Shown in pieces: positions 33,569 to 42,461 of a DNA stretch of 64,000 nucleotides (position 1 is the stretch's first letter; every line of letters starts with the position of its first letter). The notes under the pieces are model-generated. The model worked only from the letters and a program-made list of their open reading frames with translations. It was not told the origin of the DNA and searched no databases. The position numbers and the translations under genes were made by a program. This DNA comes from Promicromonospora soli (GTDB taxonomy: Bacteria; Actinomycetota; Actinomycetes; Actinomycetales; Cellulomonadaceae), in contig NZ_BNAS01000001.1 of assembly GCF_014653785.1 (NCBI RefSeq), positions 479,889-543,888 of the forward strand, written 5' to 3'.

Positions 33569-34811
33569 TCCGCACGGTCAGGCCGCCGGCGGGGGCGTCG
33601 TCGAGCACTACGTCCCCGCCGGCGTCGGCGGCGAGCTGCCTGACGATCGCGAGGCCGAGGCCGGAGCCGGCCTGGCCCGTGTGGCCCGGCCCGCGCCAGA
33701 ACCGGTCGAACGCCCGCGCCTTCTCCGCCGCGGTCATGCCCGGGCCCTCGTCGCGCACCTCGAGCACCACGCGGTCGCCACCGGCCTGCACGTCGACGGT
33801 GATGGTTGCCCCGTCGGGCGAGACGGCGAGCGCGTTCGAGAGCACGTTGTCGAGGATCTGCTCGACCTGCCCGAAGCCTGCCAGGATCACCGGCTCGGCG
33901 TCCCATGCTCCGGTCTGCCGGAAACGGATGCCGCGTTCGTCGGCCTCGAGGCGCCAGAGAGCGAGCCGCTGCTCGACCGCGTCCGCCAGGTGCACGGGCT
34001 CCGCGCCGCCGGTCCGAGCCTCGGCGCGGGCGAGCACGAGCAGCCCGTTGACCAGGCCGCTCATCCGGACCACCTCCCGGGTCGCCCGTTCGACGTCCTC
34101 CCGGATCGTCACGTCACCCGCGCCGTCGGCGATGTTGTCCAGTGAGAGCCGGAGCGCCGTCAGCGGCGTGCGCAGCTGGTGGGAGGCGTCGGCCACGAAC
34201 ACCCGCTGGGCCGCGATCAGGGTCTCCAGACGCTCGGCGCCGGAGTTCAGTGCACGAGCCAGCGTCTGCGTCTCCGACGGGCCGGTGACGGCACAGCGGG
34301 CCGTGAGGTCACCGTCGCTCAGTCTGCTGGCCATGGCATAGAGCTCGGCCAGCGGTCTGGTCAGCCGGCGCACCGCCACCGCACCGAGTCCCGCCGCGAC
34401 CGTGAGGATCCCGACAGCCAGCAAGGCCCGCAGCCCCCAGACCTCCCAGACCTGTTCGTCCAGCGCGCTGGTCGGGTAGCTGATCTGGACGGCACCGTTC
34501 GAGTGAGCCGGGACGGTCACGACCAGTGCGGCGTCACTCCAGTCAGCCGCGGCGCCTCTGCTCCACGACGGGAGCACCTCCACGCTGCCAGGTGTCTGGA
34601 GCTCGTAGGCCCGGATCGCATCGGCCAGGGTATCGAGCGACGTCTCGTCTCCGTGTGCGAGCAAGAGCGCCATCGTCGTGGCGTCGCGCTGGACGGTCGC
34701 CTCCGTGTCCTCCCGCAGGTGCGCGCCGACGGGGACCGAGAGCGGCAGCTTGAAGGCAAGGAGCGCCCCCGCGACCAGGACCGCGTAGCTGATGGTCAGG
34801 CGCCGGATCAT
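33531..34811 (-). CDS. Sensor histidine kinase
   Basis: 426 residues. Membrane segments at about 5-24 and 122-145 enclose a small extracellular sensor domain of about 95 residues; a HAMP domain follows (RRLTRPLAELYAMA). The phosphoacceptor helix is DASHQLRTPLTALR, the N box QILDNVLSNAL, G1 DEGPGM and G2 GSGLGLAIV. It overlaps the upstream response-regulator gene as ATGA (34808-34811), so the two are coupled. An apparent longer ORF is a frame shadow of the regulator. The tail (PAPARSGG) runs 38 nt into the NTF2-like gene on the other strand. Confidence 0.93.
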   Translation of the reverse strand: MIRRLTISYAVLVAGALLAFKLPLSVPVGAHLREDTEATVQRDATTMALLLAHGDETSLDTLADAIRAYELQTPGSVEVLPSWSRGAAADWSDAALVVTVPAHSNGAVQISYPTSALDEQVWEVWGLRALLAVGILTVAAGLGAVAVRRLTRPLAELYAMASRLSDGDLTARCAVTGPSETQTLARALNSGAERLETLIAAQRVFVADASHQLRTPLTALRLSLDNIADGAGDVTIREDVERATREVVRMSGLVNGLLVLARAEARTGGAEPVHLADAVEQRLALWRLEADERGIRFRQTGAWDAEPVILAGFGQVEQILDNVLSNALAVSPDGATITVDVQAGGDRVVLEVRDEGPGMTAAEKARAFDRFWRGPGHTGQAGSGLGLAIVRQLAADAGGDVVLDDAPAGGLTVRISWRPAPARSGG

Positions 34812-35479
34812 GACGTGGCCGCCGCATCGACGACCAGACGGAAGCCCACGCCCCGCACCGCCTCGATGGTCACCGCGCCCGCGAGCTTGCGCCGCAGCGC
34901 GGAGACGTGCACGTCGAGGGTCTTCGTGGGACCGAACCAGTTCGCGTCCCAGACCGCCTCCATGATCCGTTCCCGCGTCAGGAGGGCGCCCGGCTGCTCG
35001 GTCAGGAAGGCGAGGAGCTCGTACTCCTTGCGGGCGAGCGGCACCTCGACCCCGTCGAGGAACACCCGTGCCGACCTTCGGTCGACGGTGACCCGACCGT
35101 AGCGGCCGGCGACGGCCGACCCCTGACCGGGGTTCACCCGCCGCATCACCGCTCTGATCCGGGCGATCACCTCGCGCACGCCGAACGGCTTGGAGACGTA
35201 GTCGTCGGCCCCAAGCTCCAGGCCCGCAACCCGGTCGACCTCGTCGCTGCGCGCACTGATGACGATGATCGGTACGTCGCTCCGGGCCCGCAGCGACCGG
35301 CACACGTCCAGCCCGTCGGTGTCCGGCAACCCCAGGTCAAGCAGCACGACGTCGACCGGCCCCGCCCGCAGCGCCCCGGCGCCGCTCGCCACCCACTCGA
35401 CCTCGTATCCGTACCGGACCAGGCCGCGCTGCAACGACATCGCCACCGACTCGTCGTCTTCTACCAGGAGCACTCGCAC
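34808..35479 (-). CDS. OmpR-family response regulator
   Basis: 223 residues. The receiver domain has acidic residues EDD (7-9), the phosphorylated D48 in VVLLDLGLP, T/S in VISAR and K in VSKPF. The C-terminal winged helix has ARKEYELLAFL, DVHVSALRRKL and GVGFRLV. It is paired with the kinase immediately downstream. Neighbouring VanY-type and NTF2-like envelope genes make cell-wall or envelope stress a reasonable, unproven input. Confidence 0.95.
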   Translation of the reverse strand: MRVLLVEDDESVAMSLQRGLVRYGYEVEWVASGAGALRAGPVDVVLLDLGLPDTDGLDVCRSLRARSDVPIIVISARSDEVDRVAGLELGADDYVSKPFGVREVIARIRAVMRRVNPGQGSAVAGRYGRVTVDRRSARVFLDGVEVPLARKEYELLAFLTEQPGALLTRERIMEAVWDANWFGPTKTLDVHVSALRRKLAGAVTIEAVRGVGFRLVVDAAATS

Positions 35480-35544
35480 GCCCGAACCCTAGGCGTCCCC
35501 GAGGGTCCCCGCGGCCGTCGTCTCGTAGCCGGACTCCGTTCGAC

Positions 35545-35573
35545 TTGACCGACGTCACGCGGCGGCGGAGTGT
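35545..35573 (+). promoter_or_regulatory. Candidate promoter of ABM-like gene copy 2
   Basis: TTGACC (35545-35550), 17 nt, GAGTGT (35568-35573). Both hexamers and their spacing are conserved with copy 1 (29642-29670). Confidence 0.4.
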
Positions 35574-35625
35574 GATAAGTGACGGCAGTGCCGTCCGGCG
35601 CTGCCCCGAGCACAGGGAGTCCGCC

Positions 35626-36252
35626 ATGTACGTACGCACCACAGAGATCCAAGGCGATCCCGCCATGATCGCCGACGGGATGACGCTCGTTCGCGATGAG
35701 ATCTTCCCGGCAGTTTCCCAGATGGACGGCTGTATCGGCATGTCGATGCTGGTCGACCGGGAGTCCGGCCGCTGCATCGCCACGACGGCGTGGTCGTCCG
35801 AGGACGCGATGCTGGCGACCGCCGACGCCGTGCGACCGATGCGCGACCGCGCCGCGCAAACCCTGGGCAGCACCGGAAGCGGGTACGTCCACCAGTGGGA
35901 GGTCGCCGTCGTCCACCGCGATCACGCCACCCCCGACGGCGCCTGCGCCCGCCTCACCTGGCTGAGCGGCGACGAGAACATGGTCGACAACGCCATCGAC
36001 ATGTACCGGATGGTCGTCCTGCCGCGGATCCAGGAGATGGGCGGGTTCTGCAGTGCCAGCCTGATGGTCGACCGTGAGGCCGGCCGGGTCGTCGGCACCG
36101 CCGCCTTCGACAGCCGCGAAGCCCTCGAGGCCAGCCGTGAGCCCACGAAGGAGATCCGCACCGGCATCGTCCGCGAGCTCGGCGCCAAGGTCGACAAGGT
36201 CGAGGAGATGGAGATCGCGTTCGCACACCTCCACGTCCCCGAGATGGCCTGA
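35626..36252 (+). CDS. Tandem ABM-like (ferredoxin-fold) domain protein, copy 2
   Basis: 208 residues, a close paralogue of the protein at 29723 with the same two-domain plan and identical end (AFAHLHVPEMA). Long stretches are identical at the DNA level, including ACGGCGTGGTCGTCCGAGGA, and about 85 nt of upstream DNA is also related. Differences cluster in the second domain (TWLSGDENM here, TWLSGGDLHM there) and near its end. It is a recent duplication about 5.9 kb apart in direct orientation. There is no export signal. Function is unknown. Confidence 0.8.
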   Translation: MYVRTTEIQGDPAMIADGMTLVRDEIFPAVSQMDGCIGMSMLVDRESGRCIATTAWSSEDAMLATADAVRPMRDRAAQTLGSTGSGYVHQWEVAVVHRDHATPDGACARLTWLSGDENMVDNAIDMYRMVVLPRIQEMGGFCSASLMVDREAGRVVGTAAFDSREALEASREPTKEIRTGIVRELGAKVDKVEEMEIAFAHLHVPEMA

Positions 36253-36277
36253 CGCCGGCCGCTGGACACCCCGAAGG

Positions 36278-37252
36278 TCACGCAGGATGGGGATCAGCGA
36301 CGGTGAGCCGAGCCTCGACCCAGGCCCGGCTCACCTCGGCGCTGGCCCGCGGCTCCATCGAGGCCCGGTCGACCTCGACGATCACCCAGCCGTCCCAGCC
36401 GTCCGGCAGCGCCGCGAGCACCGCGTCGAGGTCGAGATCACCCAGTCCTGGTTCGCGGAACAGGCCGCGGTCGACAGCCGCGTTGTAGGAGGTCGGTTCG
36501 GCGCGGCTGGCCGCGGCCACGGTGAGGTCGAGATCCTTGATGTGGACGTCGACGAGCCGGTCGGCGTGCCGCTGCAGCATCCGCACCGGGTCGATCCCCG
36601 CCCACGCCAGGTGCCCGATGTCGAACGAGGCGCCCAGCAGGGACGGTGAGATCGCCGCGAGCGCCCGCTCGATCTCCTCCTCGGTCTCGATCCATGTGCC
36701 CACATGGTTGTGCAGCCCGGCGCGCACGCCCTCCTCGCGGAGGACCTCCGCCGCGGCTCCGAGGATGTCGATGAGACGGTCCAGGCGCGAGCTGTCGAAG
36801 TCCGCCCCGACAGCGGTCTGCTCCAGAGTGCGCCGGGTCCCCGGCGCCCAGCTCATCTCGGGCGACAGGAAGACGGTGCTGAGCCCGAAGTAGTTCGACT
36901 CCTCCGCGATCCGGCGGATCCCGTCGTACCAGCGCACCTGCTCGGCGCTCCCCGGGGCCAGCAGCACGCCGTGGTCCTCCGGCAGGGCGACGCTCGCATA
37001 GCCGGGCGCGAGCACGAGGCCCGCATCCCGCACCATCCGCTCGTACGACTGCAGGGTCTGGGTATCGAGCAGCTGCATCATCACCGCGGCGAAGCCCGCG
37101 TCCCGCACCTGGGCGAGGACGCCGGGATAGTCGGCCCGGAAGGCCGGGTCGGCGAAGAGCCAGAGGTCCTCGCTGTCCGGGTCGGACGGGTCGGCCTTGA
37201 TGTTGACCCACTGGATCGGGTTCAGTGCCACCCGGTCGGCGCGCAGTCTCAT
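36278..37252 (-). CDS. Sugar phosphate isomerase/epimerase-type TIM-barrel protein
   Basis: 324 residues, AP-endonuclease-2-like TIM barrel. The metal-binding pattern is GLHNHVGTWIET, SFDIGHLAWAG, LVDVHIKDLDL and WVIVEVDRA. Family members isomerise or epimerise sugars, dehydrate inosose, or, with partners, eliminate aglycones from 3-keto-glycosides. It is the last gene of the 43760-36278 operon and overlaps the deaminase gene by ATGA (37249-37252). Next to a glycoside-oxidase-like flavoprotein, a role on the oxidised sugar is likely. Confidence 0.85.
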   Translation of the reverse strand: MRLRADRVALNPIQWVNIKADPSDPDSEDLWLFADPAFRADYPGVLAQVRDAGFAAVMMQLLDTQTLQSYERMVRDAGLVLAPGYASVALPEDHGVLLAPGSAEQVRWYDGIRRIAEESNYFGLSTVFLSPEMSWAPGTRRTLEQTAVGADFDSSRLDRLIDILGAAAEVLREEGVRAGLHNHVGTWIETEEEIERALAAISPSLLGASFDIGHLAWAGIDPVRMLQRHADRLVDVHIKDLDLTVAAASRAEPTSYNAAVDRGLFREPGLGDLDLDAVLAALPDGWDGWVIVEVDRASMEPRASAEVSRAWVEARLTVADPHPA

Positions 37253-37875
37253 GCCTCCCCCTCCGCTGCGCCCTGGCGCGCGTTGTACACCGTCAGGTCC
37301 CCCGCATCGACGCGCTCGCGGTAGGCGCGGAAGACGTCGAGCGCCTCGTCTCGCAGCACGTCCTTCACCACGCGGATGCCGCGGCGCTCGAACTGCTCCG
37401 CCCAGTCGTCGCCGAGCGGGCCCTCGTCGAAGGTGGTGATCTCTTCGAGCTCCGGCCCCTCGCCGGCGACCACCAGGGCGCGCACCCCGGACCACATGGC
37501 CGCCCCGTAGCACTGGATGCACGGCCGCCAGTTGACGACGAGCTCGTGCGCGGGCGTGCCGGCCCCGCCGAGGTCCCACGCACCCCGCCGGGTCTGGGCG
37601 AGCCCCAGCGCGACGACCTCCGCGTGGCCGCTCGAGACCCCGCTCCCGAGCACGACGTTCACGCCCACGGAGACGATCCGACCGGTCTCGCTCTCGGCGA
37701 CGAGGGCGGCGAACGGGCCACCGTTCCCCTCCCGCCAGTTGCGGTCGGCCAGGCGGTGCACGAGCCGCATCCGGTCGTCCGGCTCCGGGATGCGGTCCGG
37801 GACGTCGGCGAGCTCGTCCCGCACCCAGGGCGGCAAGGCGATGCGGTATTCGGTCGAGATCTCCTGAGCGAGCAT
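37249..37875 (-). CDS. Cytidine/guanine deaminase-like zinc enzyme
   Basis: 208 residues, CDA fold. Zinc and catalytic motifs are SGHAEVVAL (H-A-E) and RPCIQCYGA (P-C-x-x-C). Spacing and the GPFAALVAE opening resemble guanine deaminase and other nucleobase deaminases rather than tRNA deaminase TadA. The N-terminal ~50 residues and the C-terminal ~50 residues (GDDWAEQFERRGIRVV...) extend beyond the core domain. Its place inside a sugar-transport and glycoside-oxidation operon is unusual and hints that the imported compound carries an amino-heterocycle. Confidence 0.88.
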   Translation of the reverse strand: MLAQEISTEYRIALPPWVRDELADVPDRIPEPDDRMRLVHRLADRNWREGNGGPFAALVAESETGRIVSVGVNVVLGSGVSSGHAEVVALGLAQTRRGAWDLGGAGTPAHELVVNWRPCIQCYGAAMWSGVRALVVAGEGPELEEITTFDEGPLGDDWAEQFERRGIRVVKDVLRDEALDVFRAYRERVDAGDLTVYNARQGAAEGEA

Positions 37876-37896
37876 TTTCGGAGTCCTTTTTCAGTC

Positions 37897-37960
37897 GGCG
37901 AGCGCTGGGTCGGTTGGCGAGCGCGGGTCAGGTGGCGAGCGCTGGGTCAGCTGGCGAGCG
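37897..37960 (-). repeat. 18-19 bp tandem repeat across the oxidase stop codon
   Basis: GGCGAGCG recurs at 37897, 37916, 37934 and 37953, followed each time by C-T/G-GGGTC-like bases. The array spans the last codons and stop of the flavoprotein gene and the spacer to the deaminase gene, as if the gene end had been duplicated in tandem. Confidence 0.75.
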
Positions 37961-39470
37961 CGGCGGACCGGCGCGCGACCGCGCGGGCGGTGCGGACGGC
38001 CGTGACCGCGCCGGTGAGAGTGGTGTTCGCCGCGACGGGAGTCGGCACCGCCCCGGTGCCGGCGACATAGAGGTTCTCGAAGCCCCAGACCCGTCCGCTG
38101 GTGTCCGCGACGCTCGTGCCGTCGTCGTGCTCCCCGATCCGGACGGTGCCGGTCAGGTGCAGCGAGGATCCGGGCGCCAGCAGGGCCCGCTCCGACTCGG
38201 GGTCGAAGGGCCCGAACAGCTCGGCGATCTCCTGCACCTGGGCCAGCGCGCGGTCGATGAGCTCGAGGTCGGCCGGGGAGTATCCGAACTCGATGCTGAT
38301 CCGCGGCATGCCCGCCGCGTCCGTCGCGGTCTCGGAGAACACGAGGCGGTTCGCGGGCCGCGACTCCACCGGCGAGTAGAGCGACAGACCTACCGAGTGG
38401 GCGAGGGGTCGTCCGGCCGCGTCGACGTAGGTGGTGTTCATGATCTGCCCGTGGAACGGCTGATCGGGCCCGTTCTGCGGCATCCAGAGCGAGTCGGTGC
38501 AGAACTCCCCGACCCGCGGCAGCGGGAGCGTCGCGAGGTCGAGCCCGAACCGGTCGATGTCCATGAGGACGCGTCCGGTGATGAACGCGTGCTCGTTCAG
38601 GTAGCGCCCGAGCGCCCATGGCCGGATGCCCGAGGCGAAGAGGATCTGTGGTGTTCGCAGAGCGTCCGCGCACACCACCACGGTGTCCGCGAGCACCTCT
38701 TGCTCCGTCCCGTCGGAGACCCGCCGGACCCGGGCACCACGCACCCGGTCACCGTCGACCAGCAGCCCTGTCACGAGGGCGCCGGTGAGCAGCTCGAAGC
38801 GGTCGTCGCCGCCGGACGCGATCGGCGGGAAGATCACCGAGGGACCCGTGCGCGTCATCGGGCCCTCGGCGGCCGGGGCGACCGCCATGGGCATCGGCTG
38901 CGGCGCCCGCTCGCTCGGTCCGATCCCGGCGAGGTGCTCCCCCAGCACGTCGAGCACGACCTGCCCGGCCGCGGTGGGTCCGATGGGGCCGGGATGCACG
39001 CCCAGCACTCGCCGCGCGGTCCGCAGGTCGTCGGACCAGCCCTGCGGGTCGCCGTCGTCGAACACCTCCTCGCCGGCGGGCCAGGGGGTGGCCGCCGTCC
39101 AGTGCACGCCCATGCCACCCGCGTTCCATGCGATCGCAGCACCTGGCATCTCCTCGGCCTCCTCGCCGAACGCGAGCGCGTGGAAGATCCCTGGCCGGAG
39201 CCGGACGACGTCGCCGACGGACTCCCGGTCGACGGTGGCCCCGGTGTACATGCCCTGGATGCCGCTCGCGACGCGCTCGTTGTAACGCTCCCACAGCTCG
39301 GGGTCCGGCACGTCGTGGAGGTGCAGCCCCGGGGTGTCGCCGATCGCCGTCCCGGCGTCGACCATGAGGATGCGCACGGCCGGGTCGGCCTCTCTGACGA
39401 GCCGGGCGACTGTCGAGCCCATGATGCCGCTGCCGACGATCAGGACGTCGGCGCTGCGCGAGTGAGTCAA
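37947..39470 (-). CDS. GMC flavoprotein, pyranose 2-oxidase / C-glycoside 3-oxidase type
   Basis: 507 residues. The FAD loop is IVGSGIMGSTVA. NAGGMGVHWTAATP corresponds to the fungal pyranose-oxidase motif GGMSTHWTCATP, whose His is bonded covalently to FAD; here it is about H123. The C-terminus has LHLTGTVRIG (His about 438) and VAANTTLT (Asn about 482), 44 residues apart, against 45 for the catalytic His/Asn pair of pyranose 2-oxidase. It should oxidise a free sugar or glycoside at C2 or C3, perhaps using O2 or another acceptor. The start is taken as TTG 39470 with GGAG upstream; no ATG/GTG fits. Confidence 0.82.
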   Translation of the reverse strand: MTHSRSADVLIVGSGIMGSTVARLVREADPAVRILMVDAGTAIGDTPGLHLHDVPDPELWERYNERVASGIQGMYTGATVDRESVGDVVRLRPGIFHALAFGEEAEEMPGAAIAWNAGGMGVHWTAATPWPAGEEVFDDGDPQGWSDDLRTARRVLGVHPGPIGPTAAGQVVLDVLGEHLAGIGPSERAPQPMPMAVAPAAEGPMTRTGPSVIFPPIASGGDDRFELLTGALVTGLLVDGDRVRGARVRRVSDGTEQEVLADTVVVCADALRTPQILFASGIRPWALGRYLNEHAFITGRVLMDIDRFGLDLATLPLPRVGEFCTDSLWMPQNGPDQPFHGQIMNTTYVDAAGRPLAHSVGLSLYSPVESRPANRLVFSETATDAAGMPRISIEFGYSPADLELIDRALAQVQEIAELFGPFDPESERALLAPGSSLHLTGTVRIGEHDDGTSVADTSGRVWGFENLYVAGTGAVPTPVAANTTLTGAVTAVRTARAVARRSAALAS

Positions 39471-39540
39471 GTGATGCTCCAAAGATACGTAGGTGTCAGA
39501 CGTACAGGTCACGCCGGTGACCTGTACGTCCGGCAGGTCG

Positions 39541-40692
39541 TCACGCGTGGTGCACGATCGGGCCGAAGAGCTGGGTGTCCATGCGGTCGAGGGCGAACTT
39601 GAGCGCCCCGATGAGCGGGCCGTCGCGGCCGAGCGTCGTCGCCCGCAGCTCGATCCCGGGGGTGCGCGCCGCCCGCATCCGCTCCCGGACACGGGGCAGG
39701 AGAACGTCCGCGGCGTCCTCCAGCCCGCCGCTGAGCACGATGAGCGACGGCGCGATGGTCCAGGACAGGGTGGTAAGGATCGACACGATGTGCTCGACGA
39801 ACTCGTCGACCTCGGCCACGGCCTCCGGTTCCCCGGCCCGGGCGGCGTCCACCCGGGAACGCGCGAACCTGCGCTGCTCGGGGACCGGGGAGGTGAGCCA
39901 CGCGATGGGGTGATCGTCGATCGACCCGGCCGGCATCGAGACCGCCTCGACGATCTCGCCCGCCGCGCCCTGGAACCCGCGATGGACCGTGCCGCGGATG
40001 AGGATGCCCAGACCCGCGCGGTTGCCCAGCTGCGCCCAGATGACGTCGTCGTGGTCGCCCGCAGCGCCCCGCCAGCGCTCGGCGAGGGCACCGAGGTTGG
40101 CGTCGTTGTCCGCGAACCAGGGGATGCGGATCCGCCTGCCCAGCTCGGCGGGCAGGTCGACGCCCTCCCAGTGCTCCGTGAAGACCAGCCGCCGCACGAC
40201 CCCGTCCGCGTCGATTGCGCCGCCGCTCGCGATGGCGCCCGCGCGGAGGCGCTCGATCGTCCCGCCGGCGTCCACGAGCGCCTCCCGCACGAGGTCGGCG
40301 GCGTCGTCGAGCGTCGACTGCGGGTCGTGATACTCCCGCAGCGCACGCCGGGCGCGGCCGAGGATGTTCCCGCGCACGTCGGACACCACGGCCGCGCCCT
40401 CGAGCGTGTTCACCCGCACCGCGGCGAGCAGGGCGTGCTGAGCGCGCAGCTCGAACCGCCTCGGCGGTCTTCCGGCGCCGCCCGTGAGCGGCACGCGGGC
40501 GAGCTCCGCGACCCAGCCCGCCTCGACGAGCGCGTCGAGGATGAGCTCGATCGTCCGCCGCGACAGGCCGGTCCGCTCGGCGAGCGCCGTCATGGTCATC
40601 GCCTCGGCGGAGAGCGCGAGCGCGCGCAGCGCCGCGGAAGTGTTGAGGCGGCGGACGCCGCTCTGGTCCAGGCCCAAGGCAGCGCCGGTCAT
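39541..40692 (-). CDS. ROK-family transcriptional regulator
   Basis: 383 residues. An N-terminal winged helix (MTMTALAERTGLSRRTIELIL) precedes a ROK domain with GAIASGGAID, FADNDANLGALAE and QGAAGEIVEA. The zinc motif CxCGxxGC of ROK kinases and NagC is missing, and the GHM-type histidine is not seen, so it is a regulator, not a kinase. It overlaps the MalG-type permease stop by ATGA (40689-40692), so it is translated as part of the operon it probably represses. The flavoprotein gene follows after 70 nt. Confidence 0.88.
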   Translation of the reverse strand: MTGAALGLDQSGVRRLNTSAALRALALSAEAMTMTALAERTGLSRRTIELILDALVEAGWVAELARVPLTGGAGRPPRRFELRAQHALLAAVRVNTLEGAAVVSDVRGNILGRARRALREYHDPQSTLDDAADLVREALVDAGGTIERLRAGAIASGGAIDADGVVRRLVFTEHWEGVDLPAELGRRIRIPWFADNDANLGALAERWRGAAGDHDDVIWAQLGNRAGLGILIRGTVHRGFQGAAGEIVEAVSMPAGSIDDHPIAWLTSPVPEQRRFARSRVDAARAGEPEAVAEVDEFVEHIVSILTTLSWTIAPSLIVLSGGLEDAADVLLPRVRERMRAARTPGIELRATTLGRDGPLIGALKFALDRMDTQLFGPIVHHA

Positions 40693-41585
40693 CGCAGCCC
40701 CGTGGCGGCGACGCCCTGGACGAAGTAGCGCTGCAGGAAGAGGAACAGCACCAGCACGGGCAGCATCACCACGATGGCGCCGGCGAGCATGAGCCCGTAG
40801 TCCGTGACGTTCTGCGCGGCCTGGCTGGTCGCGGCCAGCCCGACCGGAAGGGTGTAGGCCGAGGTGCTCTGGGCCACCACGAGCGGCCAGATGAAGTTGT
40901 TCCACGACGCGAGGAACGACATGATCGTGACCGTCGCGAGGGCGGGACCGGCCAGCGGCAGGAAGATGCGCAGGAAGATGCGCAGCTCCCCCGCGCCGTC
41001 GATGCGCGCCGCCTCGAGCAGCTCGTCCGGGACCGCCGACGCGTACTGCCGCATGATGAAGATCGAGATCGGCAGCGCGAGGCTCGGCAGGGCGATACCG
41101 GCGAGAGTGTCGACGAGGCCGAGGTTCGTGGTGACGACGAACTGCGGGACGAACGTGGCCGTGTACGGCACCATGAGCGCCGCCATGACGGCGCCGAAGG
41201 CGATCCGCTTGCCGGCGAAGTCGAACTTGGCGAGCGCATACCCCGCCGCGGATGCGGCGACGATGTTTCCCGCGACGACGATTGCGGCGACGACGACGCT
41301 GTTCACGAGGTAGGTACTGAATCCCTGCGTGGCGAACAGCCGCACGAAGTTGTCGAAGGTCACCTCGCTCGGCAGCCACGCGCCGGGGTCGGCCCGGATG
41401 TCGTCCAGACTCCGCAGCGAGCCGCTGGCTACCCACCCGAAGGGCAGCAGCGTGAGCCCGGCGACGCCGGCGAGGGCCAGGTACAGCAGCACCTCCGGCG
41501 TGCGAAGCCCTCGTGGCGCAGCGCGGGCACCCTGCTCCACGAGGACGTCCTCATGGGTGATCTCGGTCGGCGCGACGACTGTCAT
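40689..41585 (-). CDS. Sugar ABC transporter permease, MalG type
   Basis: 298 residues with six membrane segments. The EAA loop is LEAARIDGAGELRIFLRIFLP, and the terminus QGVAATGLR is typical. ATG 41585 overlaps the upstream permease stop by 4 nt. Apparent extensions in other frames come from the neighbouring gene. It forms the channel with the MalF-type partner; the operon has no ATPase gene. Confidence 0.92.
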   Translation of the reverse strand: MTVVAPTEITHEDVLVEQGARAAPRGLRTPEVLLYLALAGVAGLTLLPFGWVASGSLRSLDDIRADPGAWLPSEVTFDNFVRLFATQGFSTYLVNSVVVAAIVVAGNIVAASAAGYALAKFDFAGKRIAFGAVMAALMVPYTATFVPQFVVTTNLGLVDTLAGIALPSLALPISIFIMRQYASAVPDELLEAARIDGAGELRIFLRIFLPLAGPALATVTIMSFLASWNNFIWPLVVAQSTSAYTLPVGLAATSQAAQNVTDYGLMLAGAIVVMLPVLVLFLFLQRYFVQGVAATGLR

Positions 41586-42454
41586 GCGCGAGGCCTCAGC
41601 AATCTGAACTGGACGATGCTCACCACGGCCACCAGGGCGAGGATGACGAAGGATGCGGCGGAGGACAGCCCGAACTGGCCGAACCCGAACTGGTGGTACG
41701 TGTAGAGCGCTATCGACTCGGTGGACCCCAGCGGGCCGCCGTCGGTGAGCAGGTAGGGCTCGTCGAACACCTGCAGGTAGAACACGGTGAGCAGCACGGA
41801 GACGAGCAGGATCGTCGGTATGAGCAGGGGCATCGTGATGTGCCACAGCCGGCGCCACCACCCCGCGCCGTCCAGGGCGGCCGCCTCGTGCACGTCCTCC
41901 GGCACACCCTGCAGCCCCGCCAGGAACAGCACCATGGCGATGCCGAAGTTACGCCATACGCCGAGCAGGATCACCACTGGCATCGCCAGGTTCGGGTCGC
42001 CGAGCCAGTTCGGCCCGGCGAACCCGAAGCTCGCGGCCACCTCGTTGACGGTGCCGTTCGTGTTGAACGCGTACTGCCAGATGAGCGCGACTGCCACGAC
42101 GTTGGTCACCACGGGAGCGAAGAAGACGGTCCGGAATACGCCGCGCATGCGGCGTATCCCAGCGTTCAGCGCGAGGGCGAGGACAAACCCGAGCAGCATG
42201 GTGAGCGGGACCCCGACCAGGACGAAGACCGCCGTGTTCCAGAGATCGCGGACGAACCGGCCGTCGGAGAAGAGCCAGGCGTAGTTGTCCAGGCCGACGA
42301 AGTCGACGGCGAACGGGCTACGCAGGTCGGTTCCCCGCAGGTCCGTGAGGCTGAAGCCCAGTGCCGCGACGGTCGGGATCGCCGTGTAGACGACGAACAC
42401 CGCCAGGAACGGCATCAGGAACAGCCAGGCGATCAGGGAGCGGCGGCGAGTCAT
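41582..42454 (-). CDS. Sugar ABC transporter permease, MalF type
   Basis: 290 residues with six membrane segments starting at residue 6 (LIAWLFLMPFLAVFVVYTAIP in part). The EAA loop is VHEAAALDGAGWWRRLWHIT. ATG 42454 lies 7 nt after the binding-protein stop; a GGAG sequence upstream is in that gene's end. Coupled by overlap to the MalG-type gene. Confidence 0.92.
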   Translation of the reverse strand: MTRRRSLIAWLFLMPFLAVFVVYTAIPTVAALGFSLTDLRGTDLRSPFAVDFVGLDNYAWLFSDGRFVRDLWNTAVFVLVGVPLTMLLGFVLALALNAGIRRMRGVFRTVFFAPVVTNVVAVALIWQYAFNTNGTVNEVAASFGFAGPNWLGDPNLAMPVVILLGVWRNFGIAMVLFLAGLQGVPEDVHEAAALDGAGWWRRLWHITMPLLIPTILLVSVLLTVFYLQVFDEPYLLTDGGPLGSTESIALYTYHQFGFGQFGLSSAASFVILALVAVVSIVQFRLLRPRA

Positions 42455-42461
42455 GGTCGCG

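Noticed and set aside
37947..40346. Single 799-codon reading frame joining the ROK gene region to the flavoprotein
   Set aside because: The first ~290 codons are an out-of-frame reading of the ROK gene (S/R/P-rich). The flavoprotein begins only at the FAD loop near 39470, so there is no fusion protein.
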